This document shows positions 36,607 to 45,780 of a stretch of 64,000 nucleotides of DNA, in pieces. Origin of the DNA: Pedobacter ghigonis (GTDB lineage: Bacteria; Bacteroidota; Bacteroidia; Sphingobacteriales; Sphingobacteriaceae). The stretch is taken from contig NZ_CAESCM010000004.1 in assembly GCF_903166585.1 (NCBI RefSeq), forward strand, positions 186,001-250,000, written 5' to 3'. Numbering within the stretch: position 1 is the first letter of the stretch; the number at the start of each line of letters is the position of its first letter. The notes beneath the pieces were generated by a model. That model was not told where the DNA came from, ran no database searches, and worked only from the letters and a program-made list of their open reading frames with translations. Both the position numbers and the translations under genes were made by a program.

Positions 36607-38346
36607 TTATTTTAAATCTAATTGAGCTGCCGTAACCAAACGGGCTACAGGATATCTGTTATGTGTTTTTTCGTAATAATCAGAATTTTTATACACAAAG
36701 TCAAGTTGTGCAGGCCCATTCTTTGCAAAATCAGCATCAGCAGCTTTTTTCGCTTCAAGCTTTGCTTTTAACTCCGGGTTATTCTTCAATAGTTCAGCAG
36801 CAGTATCTTCAAAAACATAGGCCGAGTAATGCTCTTTCATATCCAGAATCGAATCGAAAAAATTCCAGTTAAAATAAGAATCAATAGCTTGTGGCTCGAG
36901 GGTTTCTACAATATAGCGGTTGCAGGGCTGGTTTACATAAACCACAAAGTCGCCGGCATAGTACTGTAGGCTTTGTTTCACAGGGTTTAGTTTTACCGCC
37001 GAATGGAGGTAATGCCCTTCGTAAGGCCTGGTACTGGTTTTAAAATCACCGATGTAATAACTCTCTACCTCAATTTTCTGATCGGCTTTTATCTCCCTCA
37101 GCTTTACGCCGTTTAACTTCAACAGGTTAATTACCCTATCCCAGGCTTTGGGAATGATGTAAGCAATTGGTTTCTGTACGGTAATGGCCGGCTCAAATTT
37201 ATTCCATTCTTTAATAGTTTTGGTGTAAGGTTTACTGCGATCATAATACAAGCGGTTGGCACCACTTACCATACTGGGCTTTTGTCCCGATTCAAAACCT
37301 TTAAAACTTAGCTCTTTTACTTCGTTTTTATTCAACTTCCAATCCAACGGAAACGCTTGTTGGTCTGCCACAAAAGCATCGGCTTTTTGCTTGTTTTCGC
37401 CAATAATTCCGGCATCACGCTCCACAATATCTACATAAGCCTGCAAAAGTTTATAAGTAGCATCAACGCGTAAATCGTACGATTTCAGCATGTGTGTTTC
37501 GGGCATAAAGCCAATGGTATTGTGCAGGGTAGTGTAACCGGTTGAATACCGTGGCGACTCGATAAAACCCGTAATTCCGCTTTCAGGTGTTTCGCCAATC
37601 GAGTTTACATAAGGAATCATCGGATAACCTTGCTTCTCCATCGCGGCATACAAACCAGGCACCAAAGTTTGTGTTAAGTAATTGGACAAAATACCGTTCA
37701 GCTTATCCTTTTGAGTTGGAATAAGGGTCATTACATATTGATAATCTGCCCCGTTGCTTGTATGCGTATCAACAAAAATTTCGGGCTGCCAGGTATTGAA
37801 AATCAATTGAAAGGCAGCCGAATTTTTAGAGTCTGTTTTGATAAAATCCCTGTTCAGGTCAAGGTTTTTGCCATTGCCCCTAAAACCGTAAGCCACAGGC
37901 CCATTCTGGTTAGCCCTCGAAGTACCTGTACGGTTAAAGCTACCGTCGATGTTGTAAAGCGGAATGATACAGATCACCACATTTTTTGGCAACTTCTTTC
38001 CCTTAATCAGATCGCGCGCCAGCATCATAGAAGCATCTATTCCCTCTGGCTCGCCCGGGTGAATACCGTTATTGATCAGTAAAATTCGTTTATCGCTTTT
38101 CCGGATAGCGACAGGATCGAAAACTTTATCTTTCGACAAAACAAGAAGGTGTAAAGGCTTTCCAAAATCGGTGCTCCCATAGCTGAGCAGCTTAGCCTCA
38201 GGGCAACCCTTAATCAGATTTTGATAGTATGCAATGGCAGCAGTATAAGTTGTGGTTTCGGTTTTACCACTAAGCTCGAAGGGTGTCTTTTGTGCCCATG
38301 CTTTTACTGCAATTAATAAAAAGCAAAACACAAAGCATTTTTTCAT
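36607..38346 (-). CDS. M14 family zinc carboxypeptidase
   Basis: The 579-residue product has a signal peptide (about 1-18, AWAQ). The zinc ligands are His and Glu in GIHPGEPEGID (HxxE) and His in VDTHTSNGADYQY. A later Glu in GFMPETHMLK may be catalytic. The arginine-binding region NLDLNRDFIK fits the M14 fold. It is likely periplasmic and trims peptides. The C-terminal part (about 330-579) is an added beta-rich domain seen in the Bacteroidota members. The rhomboid gene lies downstream. Confidence 0.88.
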   Translation of the reverse strand: MKKCFVFCFLLIAVKAWAQKTPFELSGKTETTTYTAAIAYYQNLIKGCPEAKLLSYGSTDFGKPLHLLVLSKDKVFDPVAIRKSDKRILLINNGIHPGEPEGIDASMMLARDLIKGKKLPKNVVICIIPLYNIDGSFNRTGTSRANQNGPVAYGFRGNGKNLDLNRDFIKTDSKNSAAFQLIFNTWQPEIFVDTHTSNGADYQYVMTLIPTQKDKLNGILSNYLTQTLVPGLYAAMEKQGYPMIPYVNSIGETPESGITGFIESPRYSTGYTTLHNTIGFMPETHMLKSYDLRVDATYKLLQAYVDIVERDAGIIGENKQKADAFVADQQAFPLDWKLNKNEVKELSFKGFESGQKPSMVSGANRLYYDRSKPYTKTIKEWNKFEPAITVQKPIAYIIPKAWDRVINLLKLNGVKLREIKADQKIEVESYYIGDFKTSTRPYEGHYLHSAVKLNPVKQSLQYYAGDFVVYVNQPCNRYIVETLEPQAIDSYFNWNFFDSILDMKEHYSAYVFEDTAAELLKNNPELKAKLEAKKAADADFAKNGPAQLDFVYKNSDYYEKTHNRYPVARLVTAAQLDLK

Positions 38347-38393
38347 TAGTATATAATTTGTCTTTTAGGTAAATTCAGACGTAAACACTTGTA

Positions 38394-39125
38394 CTAAAGC
38401 GTTTTACGGTAAGACTTAATCTTCCCGAAGAAATATTTGAAGCCTATGGTATAAGCGTTATAAACATCGGGCGAATAATTTTTAAACTTAACACTTGGGT
38501 CGTTATAGCCATCAAGCCCTTCGCCAAAAGTAAAGTTACTTTGCGCATTGATATTAATAACATAGCGCATGTAACCGTAACCATCTTCGATATAATAGTT
38601 AAACCCGAAATTAATGGGAACCAGCAGGTTAAGGCTTTTATCCTCACCCGGAAAAGGCCCGTAGCCTGGATCATAAGCAGCCCAACTTGGTTTATACCTT
38701 ACTACGCCGGTCATTTTGTTGTTAATTACCCCAATACCAGTACCTAAATACAAACCTCTGATATTATATAAGAACTCGCTTCTATCGTAATTAACGATCT
38801 CGCCGAGCATTAACTTGGCATTAGCCGAAATTGAAGTATATTGATTGATAAATTGACGGTTATGTGGGTCGGTTACAATATCTCCGCCCTGAACCCTGCC
38901 GTATTGCGCTTCTAAACCCAGCGTTACAAAGGGGGTAACATGAAAATCGAGTACGCCGTAAGTGGTATAACCATAACTTCCTTCGTACACGTCGGTGTAA
39001 GAGCGGTTGATACCAGCGCCTAAACCATATGAAAACTTGAAATAATTGGATTGGGCAAAAGAAAAACTTCCGATAAAAACAAGGAGAACGGTTAAGTAAG
39101 TAACTTTCAAGAGGTTCGAAATCAT
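38394..39125 (-). CDS. predicted outer membrane beta-barrel protein
   Basis: The 243-residue product has a signal peptide (about 1-24, SFAQ) and alternating strand patterns (YFKFSYGLGAGINRSY, GVLDFHVTPFVTLGLEAQYG) typical of small outer-membrane barrels. It ends with the aromatic strand AYTIGFKYFFG plus a short basic tail. The function is unknown. It is divergent from pepT. Confidence 0.65.
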   Translation of the reverse strand: MISNLLKVTYLTVLLVFIGSFSFAQSNYFKFSYGLGAGINRSYTDVYEGSYGYTTYGVLDFHVTPFVTLGLEAQYGRVQGGDIVTDPHNRQFINQYTSISANAKLMLGEIVNYDRSEFLYNIRGLYLGTGIGVINNKMTGVVRYKPSWAAYDPGYGPFPGEDKSLNLLVPINFGFNYYIEDGYGYMRYVININAQSNFTFGEGLDGYNDPSVKFKNYSPDVYNAYTIGFKYFFGKIKSYRKTL

Positions 39126-39172
39126 ATTGTTTTTTTACAAAAATAATATGATTATTGAATATCTATAACTTT

Positions 39173-39180
39173 TACCTTTG
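39173..39180 (+). promoter_or_regulatory. candidate -7 element directly before pepT
   Basis: TACCTTTG matches the Bacteroidetes -7 consensus TAnnTTTG exactly and ends only four bases before the pepT ATG at 39185. If used, the transcript would be leaderless or have a leader of a few bases. The upstream -33 box is weak (ATTG-like). Confidence 0.45.
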
Positions 39181-39184
39181 AATT

Positions 39185-40438
39185 ATGAGTAATTACAACA
39201 ACTTTAACAAATCTTTAGAACAGAGATTTATCAAATATGCCAAAATAGACACACAATCCGATCCAGGATCGCCAACCTGCCCATCTACCTTAAAACAAAA
39301 AAACTTAGGTCAGGAATTGGTTAACGAATTGCTCGAAATTGGCGTTTCTGACGCAGAAATGGACGATAACGGCTATGTATACGGAACCATTCCTTCAAAT
39401 ACCGATAAAAAACTACCTGTTATTTTCTTTTGCTCGCATATGGATACCTCGCCCGATTGCAGCGGAGAAAACGTGAAACCGATTATTCATGACAAATATC
39501 AAGGGCAGGATCTGGTTTTACCAGACGACAACAAAATAGTGATCAGAATGTCTGATCATAAAGACTTAAAACACCAGATTGGCAACGATATTATTACTGC
39601 CAGTGGCACTACTTTATTGGGTGCCGACAACAAAGCCGGATTGGCAGAAATTATGGAAGCAGCCGCTTTTTTAATGAAAAACCCGGAAGTAAAACACGGT
39701 ACCATTAAGGTTCTTTTCACCCCTGATGAAGAAATAGGCCGCGGCGTTGACAAGGTTGATTTGAAGAAGCTAGGTGCCGATTTTGGCTATACCATTGATG
39801 GCGAAACGCTGGGCTCAATTGAAGATGAAACCTTTTCGGCTGATGGAGCTACGCTTAGCATTTATGGTGTAAGTACCCATCCGGGGTTTGCGAAAGGAAA
39901 AATGGAAAGCGCGATAAAAATCCTGGCGGAAATTTTAGATACCCTCCCTAAAGATACCCTTACACCTGAAACTACACATCAAAAAGAAGGTTTTATCCAC
40001 CCGGTAAGCATTAGCGGGCAGGTAGAAGAGGCAGAAGCGCAGTTTATTATCCGCGATTTTACCGATGAAAAACTCGCACAGCATGGAACTTTTTTAGCAC
40101 AAACCGTAGAAAAGGTGATGGCAAAATACCCAAACTCGACCTACAATCTGGAAATTAAAGCCCAATACCGCAACATGAAACAGGTTTTAGATCAGCACCC
40201 TAAAATTGTGCAGTATGGTATCGAAGCTATCGAAAGGGCTGGGGTGGTGGCCAAACAACAGAGCATCCGCGGCGGTACCGATGGTTCGCGGCTTTCGTAT
40301 ATGGGTTTACCTTGTCCCAATATTTTTGCCGGCGAACATGCTTTCCACAGCAAACAGGAGTGGGTAAGCGTTCAGGATATGGAAAAAGCAGTACAAACGA
40401 TCATCAACATCGCCTGTATATGGGAAGAAAAAGGATAA
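39185..40438 (+). CDS. pepT: peptidase T (tripeptide aminopeptidase)
   Basis: The 417-residue cytosolic metalloenzyme of family M20 has zinc-ligand motifs in order: FFCSHMDTSPDCSG, GADNKAGLAEIMEA, TPDEEIGRGVD, IDGETLGSIEDETF and AGEHAFHSKQEWV. RGGTDGSRLSYMGLPCPN is the PepT-typical block. It cleaves N-terminal residues from tripeptides. The start has KIDTQSDPGS, as in PepT. A tight -7-like element precedes the ATG. Confidence 0.96.
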   Translation: MSNYNNFNKSLEQRFIKYAKIDTQSDPGSPTCPSTLKQKNLGQELVNELLEIGVSDAEMDDNGYVYGTIPSNTDKKLPVIFFCSHMDTSPDCSGENVKPIIHDKYQGQDLVLPDDNKIVIRMSDHKDLKHQIGNDIITASGTTLLGADNKAGLAEIMEAAAFLMKNPEVKHGTIKVLFTPDEEIGRGVDKVDLKKLGADFGYTIDGETLGSIEDETFSADGATLSIYGVSTHPGFAKGKMESAIKILAEILDTLPKDTLTPETTHQKEGFIHPVSISGQVEEAEAQFIIRDFTDEKLAQHGTFLAQTVEKVMAKYPNSTYNLEIKAQYRNMKQVLDQHPKIVQYGIEAIERAGVVAKQQSIRGGTDGSRLSYMGLPCPNIFAGEHAFHSKQEWVSVQDMEKAVQTIINIACIWEEKG

Positions 40439-40489
40439 CATTAAGTAGGGTTCTGGAGTTTAAACAGACTCCATACCTTCAACTCCAAA

Positions 40490-40819
40490 CTAATAAACAG
40501 CTTGCCCGATAGCCAGGCTGCTTATTTTACCCTCCTTATTGATTTCGAACTTAAAACAGGTGGTAAAATTGCCCCATTGATCGGAGTGGAAATGCCCATA
40601 CACGTCTAATCCGTTATTTTCAACTTTATCAATATGGGTAAAACGTTCGTGGCCCAATGCTTTTTTAAAGAAATTGTTAAATTTCATTTGGTTGCCATCA
40701 TCGTAAAAAGCAACATCAGGGGCAAACAAAGGGAACCAGATTTTCTCATCTCCTTTTTGTAAAGCCATTATTGCAGCTTTTACCTTTGGGTTCGATAATT
40801 TTGTTAAATCTACCGACAT
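40490..40819 (-). CDS. NTF2-like superfamily protein
   Basis: The 109-residue product has an N-terminal helix of the type DLTKLSNPKVKAAIMALQKGD, then WFPLFAPDVAFYDDG and a C-terminal strand set (NFTTCFKFEINKEGKISSL), as in SnoaL-like proteins. The ligand is unknown. The gene is convergent with pepT and has no operon partner. Confidence 0.65.
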   Translation of the reverse strand: MSVDLTKLSNPKVKAAIMALQKGDEKIWFPLFAPDVAFYDDGNQMKFNNFFKKALGHERFTHIDKVENNGLDVYGHFHSDQWGNFTTCFKFEINKEGKISSLAIGQAVY

Positions 40820-40943
40820 AGCGTTATGGTTTTAAGGTTGAGCAGAATACAGTTTATTAATCAACACTGAATGCATTGGTTAATATTCAAAATTATAAAA
40901 AAGATATTTTCAAAGCACGGCTTATTTATTAATTTAGATTCAA

Positions 40944-41810
40944 ATGATAACTCTCGAGAACGAATACGTAAAAGTTGGCTTATCGGCCAAAGGTGCTGAA
41001 TTGCAGGGCTTGTACGGTAAAGAAACCAACATCGAATACCTGTGGAATGCGGATGCAAAATATTGGGGTAAACACAGCCCGGTATTATTCCCGATTGTTG
41101 GCTCGTTAAAAAACAACAGCTTTAATTACAAGGGGAAGAATTATGAACTGCCGCGCCACGGTTTTGCCCGCGATTATGTTTTTGAAATTGAAAAAAACAC
41201 CGAAACAGAGGCTGTTTTTACTTTAACACAAAATGAAGAAACCTTAAAAGTTTATCCTTTCAACTTTGAGCTGAAGCTCAAATATAGATTAATAGATAGA
41301 AAACTGAACTTGACCTACGAGGTAATCAATACAGGCACCGAAGAACTGCTGTTCTCCATTGGGGCACATCCCGCTTTTGCAGTTCCCAATACTTCAAATA
41401 CCACATACGAAGATTATTACCTTGCCTTTAATGCAGACCAGCGGTTAACCTCCTGGAAACTTGAAGACGGATTGGTTTCTGATGAGACAGAAAACATTGA
41501 ACTGGGCGGACATAAATTAAACCTCAAACATGATTTGTTTTACAACGACGCGCTGGTTTTTAAAACCTTACAAAGTAACTGTATCAGTTTATTAAACACT
41601 AAAAACGACTTCGGACTGCATTTCCATTTCGAAGACTTTCCGTTTTTTGGTATTTGGGCTGCTATTGATGCTCCTTTTATTTGTCTGGAACCCTGGTGTG
41701 GCGTAGCCGACGGGGTAAACCACGATCAGGACCTGGAGCGTAAGGAGGGAATAATCAGATTGGATGCCGGTAAAAACTGGGAACGCTTTTGGGAAGTGGA
41801 GTGTTTTTAA
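40944..41810 (+). CDS. aldose 1-epimerase family protein (LacX-like)
   Basis: The 288-residue protein has the galactose-mutarotase fold. The key residues are the His of GFARDYVFE/PRHGFARD, FSIGAHPAFAVP, and the Glu/Trp of FICLEPWCGVADGVN. The family interconverts alpha and beta sugars, and the LacX-type members have unknown substrates. It is cytosolic because no signal is present. It is probably monocistronic, with only a repeat element downstream. Confidence 0.88.
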   Translation: MITLENEYVKVGLSAKGAELQGLYGKETNIEYLWNADAKYWGKHSPVLFPIVGSLKNNSFNYKGKNYELPRHGFARDYVFEIEKNTETEAVFTLTQNEETLKVYPFNFELKLKYRLIDRKLNLTYEVINTGTEELLFSIGAHPAFAVPNTSNTTYEDYYLAFNADQRLTSWKLEDGLVSDETENIELGGHKLNLKHDLFYNDALVFKTLQSNCISLLNTKNDFGLHFHFEDFPFFGIWAAIDAPFICLEPWCGVADGVNHDQDLERKEGIIRLDAGKNWERFWEVECF

Positions 41811-41830
41811 GAGCGTGATCGTCAATCTGT

Positions 41831-41921
41831 CCCGATTTTGCATCGGGATCGGGGCCACTTATTAATTGATGTAAACAAAAAAGCGATGCTGAAACAAATC
41901 CGATAGCTATCGGGTCAGCAT
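41831..41921. repeat. palindromic repeat element pair
   Basis: CCCGAT (41831-41836) pairs with ATCGGG (41842-41847). A second, perfect palindrome CCGATAGCTATCGG lies at 41900-41913, itself inside ATGCTGA (41886-41892)...TCAGCAT (41915-41921). The outer arms resemble the REP-like units at 55381-55591. Confidence 0.65.
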
Positions 41922-42015
41922 GATGGTAGATAAGCAAACTTTCATTTCTTAATCTAGTTTAAGAAAATTGTGAATTGCAGGTATTAATTTGCTGTTTAAA
42001 TAATTATCCCACAAA

Positions 42016-42450
42016 ATGAAAAACAGCGCACATTTTCCTCAATTATTTCTCCGTCTGGCCCTGGGCATAGGCTTTATTTTACCCGTTATGGACCGCTTTG
42101 GCTGGCTTGGAGCACCGGGCAACCCAACCGTTGGCTGGGGCAACTGGAGTATATTTTTAGATTACACCAACTCATTAATGCCCTTTTTAAGCAGGCCATT
42201 TGCTAACATTATGGCGATTATTGCTACAGCCGGCGAATTGGTTTTTGGCGTTTTACTTATTATTGGCTACAAAATAAGGCTAGCAGCAATAGGCAGCTTT
42301 CTGCTTACCCTGATGTTTGCACTATCCATGTTAATATTTGCAAATTACAGGGCACCGTTTAATTATTCGGTATTTGTTGTAAGCGCATCGAGCTTACTGC
42401 TGGCCACAACACCTGATTATAAATGGGCTATTGAAGCTAATAATAGGTAA
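42016..42450 (+). CDS. DoxX family membrane protein
   Basis: The 144-residue protein has four membrane helices and the DoxX-type segments FLRLALGIGFILPVMDRFGWLG and GELVFGVLLIIGYKIRLAA. Family members sit in the inner membrane and are linked to redox or quinone functions in some species. The role here is unproven. It ends 10 bp before the convergent S41 peptidase gene. Confidence 0.85.
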   Translation: MKNSAHFPQLFLRLALGIGFILPVMDRFGWLGAPGNPTVGWGNWSIFLDYTNSLMPFLSRPFANIMAIIATAGELVFGVLLIIGYKIRLAAIGSFLLTLMFALSMLIFANYRAPFNYSVFVVSASSLLLATTPDYKWAIEANNR

Positions 42451-42460
42451 AGATGAATGA

Positions 42461-44710
42461 TTACCACCCCTTATTCAGTACTTCAACAGCTTTATCCAGG
42501 AGCTCATCTTTTTCTTCCGTAATTCCTTTAATAGTTGGATAAATCTTATGATCGATTTTTACACCAGTTCTTTGTGTTTGTCCGCCATCAGGATAGAAAA
42601 CGCCAATGCCTGATATCATTGTATTTAAACCTCCGGGAAGTACAATTGATGAAACATTCCCATCAGCACCAGCAGTTGTACTTCCAATAACTTTTACATT
42701 GGCGGCGCTTTGAAAAGCCATGGTAGTATATTCTGCCTGGCTTTGACTGCTTGCATTTACAATTACTACAACTTTGCCCTTGTAGGCATCATTTGATGAT
42801 TGACCATTTTGCAATTCAGGCCCAAAGCTAAAAGAACCGGGATATGCAACATTTCCAACACTAAACTTTACGAAAGCACTTTTTTTGTTTTTAATGTAAT
42901 TTCCAAAAGTGAAGGGCATAAACTCTGATGGATAACAGCGCATATCAACTATAATTCCTTTAGTATTAGCAAAAAGTTTCTTTATTTCTGGTAGTTGTGC
43001 ATTTTTATACTTACCAGGATAAACATAGCCGATACTATCGTTTAATAACTTGAAAGCCTGGGCCTGTTCAGCAGCTGGATTTTTATAAGCTAACATCAGT
43101 TTTCCCAAGGGTACGGCATAATCAAAAATTTCATTACCTCTTTTTACGCTAATCTTAATAGAAGGATTATTACTCCTAAGTAAATAATTAACTGGTAAAT
43201 CGCGTAATTGAGTATCATAATTGGATGCCGGAGTTAAAGGGAGATAGGTTTTTACCATTTCAGCAACATCTTTATCATCAATTTTAACAATCACATCTCC
43301 CAATGCAAGCTTGCTCTTTACATCTAATGTATCGGTATGTAGCGCCGTTATGGTAAGTGCATTTTCAATAAATTTTGTCTGAAAAGGTACAGCGAATTTT
43401 CCTTTAAATTGATTTAAGGCTGTGCTTCCCGACCATAAATTAGCATGCGTATCATGCACACGGGCAATTAAACTCAAAACAGCCAAAGCATAATCTTTTT
43501 CATCCCTGGCTCCAACAAAGTCTGGTAATGCCGATGCAATTACTTTGTTCCAGTCTTCACCTATAATATCCCTGTAAGGGAAAAAGTAGTTGATCATTCC
43601 CCAATAACGATAAAGCGAGAGCAAACGGTAACCAGCATCAGGATAAGCCATTGTGCTATATGCCTTTTCATGCTTAAACTTTGGGTTTCCTACCTGCTGC
43701 TCCATCTCCACGTAATAGTTCTTATCTATATTGCGGTTATCTCTGATATATTTCAGTTTATCGCCAAGCGATTTTTGTAACACAGAACTATTCAGAAGGG
43801 AACCGTAATCAGGAACAATTTCATATTTATCAGCGTCAGATTTGGCACAACTTTTACAAATTGCTGGTTTAGGCAAACGATCTAAATATTGCTCCAAAGC
43901 AGCACTTAGCTCACGGTTATTTTTCGCTGCTATTACCGGAGGCAAAAGCCTGAAAAGCTCGACATCCCAATTGTAATCACCTTTAGCTACAGCCGGATGA
44001 TGGTATTTCAAAAAAGCCCAGAACTGACCTGCCAACGTTAGGTTTATTGTTTTCTGGGCATTGAGTTCAATCTTACTAATTTGCGATCCTGTTTGAAACG
44101 CAGTGTCTAATTCTCCTTTTAATACTTCTCTTTTCTTTATTTTAGCTTGTGTTACAGGTTGTCCATCGATCAAAAGTTCTAAATGATCAAACCAGGCTTT
44201 ACCATCACCAATCAATAAACCGCCAACATGTATAGCCTTAACATCATCACCTTTATAGGGTAGCTTAATGCTGTAAACTTTCCAATCTGTGTTTCCTTTA
44301 ATGCCCCTGTCTTGCATGTTATCAAAACCCATGTTTTTTTTATCCTCTCCATCCAATCTCATCCATAAACCGGCATATCCTGTTGCTACATTTTCCGTTT
44401 TAATATAGCCTTTTAGTTCTATTTCCTTGCCCACCAAAAGTTCATTAACAGGAAAATCAAACACTCCGAATTCTGCTCCACTGTCAACCTTCCTAATCAA
44501 TAAACTATATTTTCCAGATTGTTTTATGCTACTATCTATCCCTACTGCATAGGATTTTTCTTGTTCTTTATTAAATGAAAGCAACCATGAAATAGGTTTT
44601 TGGGTACCAGAATTAATATCTTCAAAATCGCCATTAAACTTAAATTGTGATACAGCATTTTGAACAAGAAAAAGGGAAATAACGCAGATAAATAAGAGTG
44701 TCTTTTGCAT
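42461..44710 (-). CDS. large S41 family peptidase with N-terminal carbohydrate-binding-like domain
   Basis: The 749-residue product has a signal peptide (about 1-21, NAVSQ). A jelly-roll-like domain (about 25-190) contains FNGDFEDINSGTQKPISW and DWKVYSIKLPY segments. A middle region with PDZ-like KSKLALGDVIVKIDDKDV precedes the S41 domain, where IIVDMRCYPSE and the serine region NASSQSQAEYTTMAFQSA sit. The C-terminal block is GGLNTMISGIGVFYPDGG. It is exported and its natural substrates are unknown. A paralogue (17547-18914) lacks the N-terminal domain. Confidence 0.85.
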   Translation of the reverse strand: MQKTLLFICVISLFLVQNAVSQFKFNGDFEDINSGTQKPISWLLSFNKEQEKSYAVGIDSSIKQSGKYSLLIRKVDSGAEFGVFDFPVNELLVGKEIELKGYIKTENVATGYAGLWMRLDGEDKKNMGFDNMQDRGIKGNTDWKVYSIKLPYKGDDVKAIHVGGLLIGDGKAWFDHLELLIDGQPVTQAKIKKREVLKGELDTAFQTGSQISKIELNAQKTINLTLAGQFWAFLKYHHPAVAKGDYNWDVELFRLLPPVIAAKNNRELSAALEQYLDRLPKPAICKSCAKSDADKYEIVPDYGSLLNSSVLQKSLGDKLKYIRDNRNIDKNYYVEMEQQVGNPKFKHEKAYSTMAYPDAGYRLLSLYRYWGMINYFFPYRDIIGEDWNKVIASALPDFVGARDEKDYALAVLSLIARVHDTHANLWSGSTALNQFKGKFAVPFQTKFIENALTITALHTDTLDVKSKLALGDVIVKIDDKDVAEMVKTYLPLTPASNYDTQLRDLPVNYLLRSNNPSIKISVKRGNEIFDYAVPLGKLMLAYKNPAAEQAQAFKLLNDSIGYVYPGKYKNAQLPEIKKLFANTKGIIVDMRCYPSEFMPFTFGNYIKNKKSAFVKFSVGNVAYPGSFSFGPELQNGQSSNDAYKGKVVVIVNASSQSQAEYTTMAFQSAANVKVIGSTTAGADGNVSSIVLPGGLNTMISGIGVFYPDGGQTQRTGVKIDHKIYPTIKGITEEKDELLDKAVEVLNKGW

Positions 44711-44900
44711 AAACGTTGATTAGATTGATGCAAATTAATGATTTATAACCTTTTAAAAAATACTATGTCCTAAATTCTTCGTTTATTCTTCTCCAGGTCC
44801 TGCTATACAGGAAAAATAACGCTTAAACATTTATTTTCTTGATATATATAAACCCTCCTGTGTAGTAAAAACCCTTACACCTAAAAGGGTATTTTTACCT
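44711..44900. other. gene-free stretch with an ACCCTT/AAGGGT hairpin
   Basis: ACCCTT (44871-44876) and AAGGGT (44885-44890) form a small hairpin followed by ATTTTTA. No coding region is seen in 44711-45338, but a promoter and terminator pair are present farther on (see the candidate sRNA). Confidence 0.45.
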
Positions 44901-44905
44901 TTTAG

Positions 44906-44936
44906 TTTGTTCGTAACATGTTGATAACTATATTTA
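44906..44936 (+). promoter_or_regulatory. near-consensus Bacteroidetes promoter of the candidate sRNA
   Basis: TTTG (44906-44909), exactly 19 bases, then TATATTTA (44929-44936). It matches the known TTTG-N19-TAnnTTTG layout, with the last base of the -7 box off consensus. Transcription would begin about 44942. Confidence 0.6.
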
Positions 44937-44941
44937 TATCG

Positions 44942-45014
44942 TTAAAATTAAATCAACGGGACGATTTAGATTAAAACAACAAAAGTCTTTCAGCAATGGA
45001 AGACTTTTTTATTT
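44942..45014 (+). ncRNA. candidate small RNA of about 73 nt
   Basis: A promoter ends just upstream and a terminator ends at 45014, yet no start codon leads to a real ORF. The transcript would have a short stem ATCGT (about 44938-44942)/ACGAT and a terminator hairpin. I cannot match it to a named RNA family. Confidence 0.45.
44981..45014 (+). terminator. intrinsic terminator of the candidate sRNA
   Basis: AAGTCTT (44983-44989) pairs with AAGACTT (45000-45006) and is followed by TTTT and A/T-rich sequence. Confidence 0.8.
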
Positions 45015-45019
45015 AAAAA

Positions 45020-45042
45020 AACACGCTCCTGAGAGCGTGTTC
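45020..45042 (-). terminator. minus-strand hairpin with T run
   Basis: AACACGCTC and GAGCGTGTT (45020-45028, 45033-45041) form a nine-base-pair stem. On the minus strand it is followed by a run of U residues. No minus-strand gene ends here, so it may belong to an unseen transcript. Confidence 0.65.
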
Positions 45043-45338
45043 ATTTAATGTTATTTTGTGGAACGATTGAGAAGTAATTTAAATGCTTTTTAATACCCTC
45101 ACACAAATATCAAAAAGATAAACGAGCAATTTCCATTCAGTTTTATTCATCTGAAAAATAGCCATTTACAAAAAATCAGCCAATAAACTGAATAAAACAG
45201 GTTTTAATGAATAAATGAGTTTCTGGGATATTGCATGGTAAATCGCCCGGTCAAGAACCACCCTTAAATTTGTCTCAACTGCCCCCGTTTTTACCTAGCC
45301 AAAGTCTGTAATTTAGTATCAACAAAACGAAAAACATT

Positions 45339-45764
45339 ATGGCAGCAATGCACCCTTATTTAAACTTCGATGGCAAGGCCGAAGAAGCTTTTAACCACTA
45401 CAAATCTGTTTTTGGTGGCGAATTTACCTTTTTTGCAAGGATGGGCGATGCTCCTGAAAGCGATAAACTGGCTGAGGCAGAAAAAAACCGCGTAATGCAC
45501 GTGGCACTCCCGATTAATGAGCATACCATTTTAATGGCTTCCGATTGCGTGCCTTCTGCAGGCCACGTACTTACAGAAGGAAACAACATGTACATTAATT
45601 TACAGGCCGAAAGCCGCGAGGATGCCGATAGGTTGTTCAATGGCCTTTCGGCTGGTGGAACCATTGAAATGCCAATGGCCGATATGTTCTGGGGCGATTA
45701 TTTTGGCAGCTTTAAAGACAGGTTCGGCATACAATGGATGGTTAACTTTACCAACCCAAGGTAA
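45339..45764 (+). CDS. VOC family protein, PhnB-like
   Basis: The 141-residue protein has the PhnB-type vicinal-oxygen-chelate start MHPYLNFDGKAEEAFNHYKSVFGGEFTF and the end WGDYFGSFKDRFGIQWMVNF. This family binds metal, but PhnB-like members often lack clear activity. The role here is open. It is convergent with the Crp/Fnr-type gene, with 16 bp between their stops. Confidence 0.88.
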   Translation: MAAMHPYLNFDGKAEEAFNHYKSVFGGEFTFFARMGDAPESDKLAEAEKNRVMHVALPINEHTILMASDCVPSAGHVLTEGNNMYINLQAESREDADRLFNGLSAGGTIEMPMADMFWGDYFGSFKDRFGIQWMVNFTNPR

Positions 45765-45780
45765 ACCAAAACCAGCGCGT

